Below, one piece after another: positions 61,001 through 64,000 of a DNA stretch of 64,000 nt. Below the pieces are notes generated by a model that was given only the letters and a program-made list of their open reading frames with translations, was not told the DNA's origin and did not search any database. How positions within the stretch are numbered: position 1 is the stretch's first letter; each line of letters opens with the position of its first letter. The stretch is from Branchiostoma floridae. Lineage: Eukaryota; Chordata; Leptocardii; Amphioxiformes; Branchiostomatidae. Location: the NCBI RefSeq assembly GCF_000003815.2, contig NC_049982.1, positions 25,121,049 through 25,185,048 on the forward strand, given 5' to 3'. The translations under genes and the position numbers were made by a program.

Positions 61001-62163
61001 TGATATCGTTGTATCAACGTGTTCATTTGTACATGTGCTTTATCGCTTGCAACTATAAGTAATATCCATCACTTTGTTAGGCAGAAAAAAATAGATTGTG
61101 TCTCCTTTTACATCATTATTACAGGTCACCGTAGAGTGGATTTCGAGTGGGGTCGGCTGAAGGATGCCATCTTGACGTTGTGTGACGACACCAAGGAAGA
61201 TTTTCAAAAGAAATTCGATGTAATGAAAAATTACACCTACCTTTATCCACGGAGCAGTATTTTGATATCAACCTATTCACAGAAAAGTGATATGATAGTA
61301 AATACAAAGTAAAGTAAAGTCCAGTGGTTTAACTGACCCTGTCCTTGAGCAAGAGGTTTGGAGTTCGAATAACGACTGTTGTCTCTCACTTGGCATTCAC
61401 CCGAATGAAAAGGATCCCAGTCCACACGTGATGTTAAGAAGGGGTCAACTGTTAATTGCGCTTGTTGAAGAGAGCTATTGCAATATACAGTGAACCTGTA
61501 AACACTGTAGACAGCGTCTGTCTTCTCTGTTACGTCGACCAGTAGAAGGGTAGCTCATCGGTGAGCTGATGAAGTAATACATACTACGATATCACTTTTA
61601 CTTTGAAATTCATTGAATGTACCCTTGGTGAGAACACTGTTCTTGCGTAAGGGTCATATGTTCCAGTATGCTGAAGAATGTATTTTGTTTACATTTACAG
61701 GAAATTGATGGCAAGAAGAGAGTCCCAGATACTATCGCTTCCATCACAGCTGACGGTAAGTGTTGTTTCAATTATAATGTCTTCACTGAAGCAGAATACA
61801 TTTGTTGCGTTCCCATATCTCTTTTTCCGTTTCAAATGAATTACCATACGGTTGTCACCATGGTTACTGGAAAAGGAGCAAATACCCTGTGTTGTGATAT
61901 TACATAATGTAGTAAGTGGTAGGACAGAGCTGGTCACCATACATGTATATATAAATGTGTTTGAGAAAGGATAGACAGAAGTAGTTTGGTAGGCCAGACC
62001 ATGTGGAAGCAAACATTATGTATAGCAAAAAAAGATATCACCTGTCAGTTTTGACTTTGATTTTTCAAGGTTTCTATCACTGATAGTTGGTTCATTTTGT
62101 TTTCCTTTAGAACAACCTGTAAAGGCAGTCAAGGGATGGCGTTACTACTGTACCGTACAGTGA
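48971..62163 (+). CDS. DED-NB-ARC-TPR protein (STAND/NLR-like ATPase)
   Basis: Coding exons: 48971-49096, 49805-49904, 50225-50316, 50906-51049, 51455-51556, 51973-52084, 52407-52513, 52827-53002, 53414-53513, 54202-54389, 54997-55126, 55562-55704, 56148-56307, 56826-57003, 57780-57856, 58577-58742, 59273-about 59451, 59983-60107, 60409-60524, 61125-61219, 61701-61755 and 62111-62163, giving about 900 aa. Residues 20-105 resemble a death effector domain (FRKLLQKISLSMEDEDLE, IKSLLRD, SALEVFLQLEE). NB-ARC motifs follow: P-loop VVSITGLGGVGKTTF, Walker B AVIILDNADVLL, sensor IFVTTR, GNWPLAI (GxP) and a winged-helix MHDLL (MHD-like). The C-terminal third is TPR repeats (NSGLLHYNMARCYQAKREYD, DIADTVYLIGRFHHDKKDYE). 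It is probably a cytosolic ATP-switched sensor that oligomerises and recruits caspases or adaptors through the DED. One junction, after 59451, lacks a fitting donor; another donor (after 51049, GTCCTT) is weak. Confidence 0.88.
55725..55930. repeat. AC-rich minisatellite
   Basis: CACACA, ACACGTATA and CACACGC words directly after the donor of the NB-ARC gene exon ending at 55704. Simple sequence; the apparent frames across it are artefacts. Confidence 0.85.
57020..57316. mobile_element. MITE in NB-ARC gene intron
   Basis: GGGTTCACACGTGCGTATATAT with its continuation to CCGTATGAGG, at 57020-57065, is matched inversely by CCTCATACCG to ATATACGCATGTGTGAACCC at about 57278-57316. Arms are about 40 bases with several mismatches. 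It sits 16 bases after the donor of exon 56826-57003. Confidence 0.78.
58027..58160. repeat. (TG)n microsatellite
   Basis: About 60 bases of pure TG repeats, then degenerate TGTGCC, TGTGTT and TGTGTC units, in an intron of the NB-ARC gene. Confidence 0.95.
58235..58442. mobile_element. MITE with TTAGGCTTAGGTCACATTTT termini
   Basis: 40-base arms at 58235-58274 and 58403-58442 are inverse copies with about six mismatches, and both carry the GC-rich palindrome GGGGCCCGGCCGGG. Length 208 bases; interior non-coding. Confidence 0.85.
59040..59225. repeat. Short direct repeats with ATTGGCTGG (inverted CCAAT) words
   Basis: GATTGGCTGGTAACTTTGGC, GATTGGCTGGTAGCGTTGGC and GACTGGCTGATGGCGACGGC follow each other at roughly 45-base spacing in an NB-ARC intron, preceded by CCAATCAG. 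This is a diverged tandem array. Confidence 0.6.
61315..61600 (+). mobile_element. Possible tRNA-like SINE relic
   Basis: CAGTGGTTTAACTGACC and GGTTTGGAGTTCGAATAAC resemble degenerate A and B boxes of a tRNA-derived SINE, followed by a non-coding body. Low conservation makes the call tentative. Confidence 0.35.
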
Positions 62164-62240
62164 GACCAGCCAAGTGTAATGCAGTGTCGTCAGATTTGAT
62201 TACTGATAGATACATGTATATAAACATTTGATAGTTGTCA

Positions 62241-62329
62241 TCATCCTTCATTCACTACTAACCCGATTTACGTTCAGTACATTAATAATGTACTGAACGT
62301 AAATCCGGTTAGAAGTGAATGAAGGATGA
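62241..62329 (+). repeat. Near-perfect palindrome in the NB-ARC gene 3' UTR
   Basis: 44-base arms (62241-62284 and 62286-62329) are reverse complements with two mismatches and a single central base. The left arm begins TCATCCTTCATTCACTAC and ends CGTTCAGTACATTA. It lies 78 bases after the stop codon, so the transcript could fold into a long hairpin. Confidence 0.93.
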
Positions 62330-63374
62330 ATTTAATGCCAGTTTTATGGGCTATGTTCTTTGTTACTAAGCTTGTACTTCATTCTTTGCATCATTACATT
62401 TACATTTTAAGAAGAAGAAATGTCATGATAAGATGTAAAATAGTTTTAATGTTGCATGGACAATCAATAAACAAACAACATGGCATAGCCATATGTACTT
62501 GGAATCCAGACGACACTTTGTAGATTTTGAACAAGGCATGTTTCCCCTTTAAATGGATTTAGACACTATTGAGTCATTTTGAATGCAAACGTTTATAAGG
62601 TATGTTGCATGTTAGATTTTATCTTAACACTACATTCTAATATTTGGATTTGTTGAACTCTGGTTGCAGCAAAAGCTGAAAAGAAAAAGTAATACATAAA
62701 AGTATCCTTACCTACATATACATGTATAACTTGATTTCTTTGAATATATACCAAACAAAACACATTTCAGATTACAATCAAAGATTTTTAATCTATATGT
62801 AGTCAATACATTATGTGTATCGTTGCGCATGATGCGACCCTATCACAATTTTCGTTAGTTTCAATAATCGCGATGTTTCCTATTACATATTCGCAACATA
62901 GGCAGCAGTGTATTCGTAACCTAGTATTCGTTTCGTATGCTTCCTTGAGTTATAGACATTGTTAATATAGAATGACACATCATAACAACGAATGATAATG
63001 AACATGATTTTTGTATATTGATAATACATATCTTTGTGACACCTGTCAGCTTTTTGGTAGTCCTTGTATCTTCTTCAAATGAATGATGACTGGTTGTACT
63101 TCCACCGCTAGGTGGCGCCCCAGTGATCAAAATGCGGTCCCAACTGTGACTAAGTTTATATCCCCCCTCATCGTAAGAGTCTGAGGGAAACAACGTATCC
63201 AATAAATTCTGTGGCTCTTTGTATAACTGACACCTTCTTGGCAGGAAAACACTCTTGGTAATAACGAACTAAATCATCCACTTATGACAAGAATTAAAGA
63301 ACTGTAATATCCATCTATCAATCAACATGATATTCAGAAATCATCCAATATAGAACACCAATATTTACAAACTC
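62330..63374. other. Intergenic stretch between convergent genes
   Basis: AT-rich; AATAAA-like words near 62465 may end the NB-ARC transcript. The 3' UTR of the GPCR gene presumably occupies the right part. No exon is seen. Confidence 0.45.
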
Positions 63375-63916
63375 TTATACACGGGTTGTCTGTACATTTT
63401 TTCCTGCTAATCTATGCTTGTTGCTTCTCCCACTGCTCTTGTTACTACTACGACTGAGGGTCCTGTTGAATGTGATATATGACAGTTTAAAAGACGTCCA
63501 TCTTCCCTGAGGAGACGATGCCGATTCTTCGCTTCCTCTTCTGATCTCCGTTCGACAGTTTCTTGTAATGATCATACCCTGGTTCCGCTTGTTCAAGTCT
63601 TTTAAGGAACAGCATATAACAGCACGGAAGGCGGCCCGGAAATCGTTGTTTAGTCCTCCGTATATAGCGGGGTTGAGCGCTGAGTTGGCATAACCTAACC
63701 ATAGCGTGACGCCATCCACTACCGGTGGGACCCGGCAGGTGTCGTTGCAGAACGGTCTGATGACGGCGAGGACGAAGAAAGGCAGCCAGCAGAGGATGAA
63801 GGCGCCCACTATGGCGCCGAGAGTTCTGGCGGCTTTGTATTCTTTGGTCAAGGATATTCGTTTGGGTTCTGACTGGTTGGGTTTCTCCACTGTTTGGGCG
63901 CGTCCGTTTGCAGCAC
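63375..63916 (-). CDS. Aminergic-type class A GPCR, last coding exon
   Basis: The exon follows an acceptor (GTGCTTTAG) and encodes the end of the third intracellular loop, TM6, TM7 and the tail, about 180 residues. TM6 has FILCWLPFFVLAV (CWLP switch). The third extracellular loop has paired Cys (FCNDTC). TM7 has WLGYANSALNPAIYG (NSxLNPxIY, the NPxxY motif), followed by NNDFRAAFRAVICC, a helix 8 with likely palmitoylated Cys, and a Ser/Arg-rich tail. WLGYANS with CWLPFF is typical of monoamine receptors (serotonin, dopamine, octopamine/adrenergic); the subtype cannot be fixed because TM1-TM5, with the amine-binding Asp, lie outside the window. Confidence 0.88.
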
Positions 63917-64000
63917 CTAAAGCACAACCACAACAATAAATGTGTTATTTTATATCAATCATGTATATGGGGTCTCTAATATCAAAGTAGATGTTGGAGT

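Overview
The window looks like nuclear DNA of a lancelet (amphioxus, Branchiostoma type). It has intron-rich genes with canonical GT-AG junctions, many small inverted-repeat transposons, a 5S-rRNA-derived SINE and tRNA-like SINE heads, a death-fold NB-ARC gene typical of the large lancelet innate-immune repertoire, and an assembly gap (Ns). The species is inferred from these features, not proven. All gene models come from reading splice signals and frame continuity by eye.

Layout. (1) 0-5.4 kb: a non-autonomous mariner copy, then three tandem minus-strand micro-genes (A at 2.0-2.2 kb, B at 4.1-4.3 kb, C at 4.8-5.0 kb). B and C encode a membrane segment, a Gly/Ser tail and a C-terminal CVIL prenylation box; A is a frameshifted relative. 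(2) 9.9-17 kb: two tandem minus-strand genes (D, E) carrying a Hedgehog-type Hint/Hog autoprocessing domain, with neither a Hedge signalling domain nor a signal peptide. Each has alternative short N-terminal exons starting MAQG or MAPQ. (3) 20.5-21.4 kb: gene F, a MAQG leader spliced to one fibronectin type III-like domain. (4) 22.7-28.8 kb, minus: a complete ten-exon TRPC-type cation channel of 720 aa. (5) 32.4-33.2 kb, plus: the 3' exons of a small gene whose product contains a QGCKSHG motif like that of region 1-3. (6) 39.6-42.4 kb, minus: PAIP2, with PAM1-like and PAM2 motifs and an amplified splice donor. (7) 47.5-62.2 kb, plus: a gene of about 22 exons encoding DED, NB-ARC and TPR regions, with a near-perfect palindrome in its 3' UTR. 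(8) 63.4-63.9 kb, minus: the last coding exon of an aminergic-type GPCR.

The most unusual content is the gene cluster at 2-21 kb. Its genes share a short module, AQG-x-K-(S/G)GG ... N-(Y/F) ... GS-x-x-QG-x-K. The module is found at the C terminus of gene C before a prenylation box, at the N terminus of genes D and E before a cholesterol-transferring Hog domain, and at the N terminus of gene F before FN3. Junctions in D, E and F are all phase 1, which fits exon shuffling. My inference is that this is a lancelet-specific family of small peptides, some delivered to membranes by C-terminal lipids made in two ways: isoprenoid through CaaX, or sterol through Hog.

The TRPC, PAIP2, NB-ARC and GPCR genes are ordinary neighbours with no evident functional link to the cluster. 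Intergenic and intronic DNA is rich in inverted-repeat elements, microsatellites and tandem repeats.
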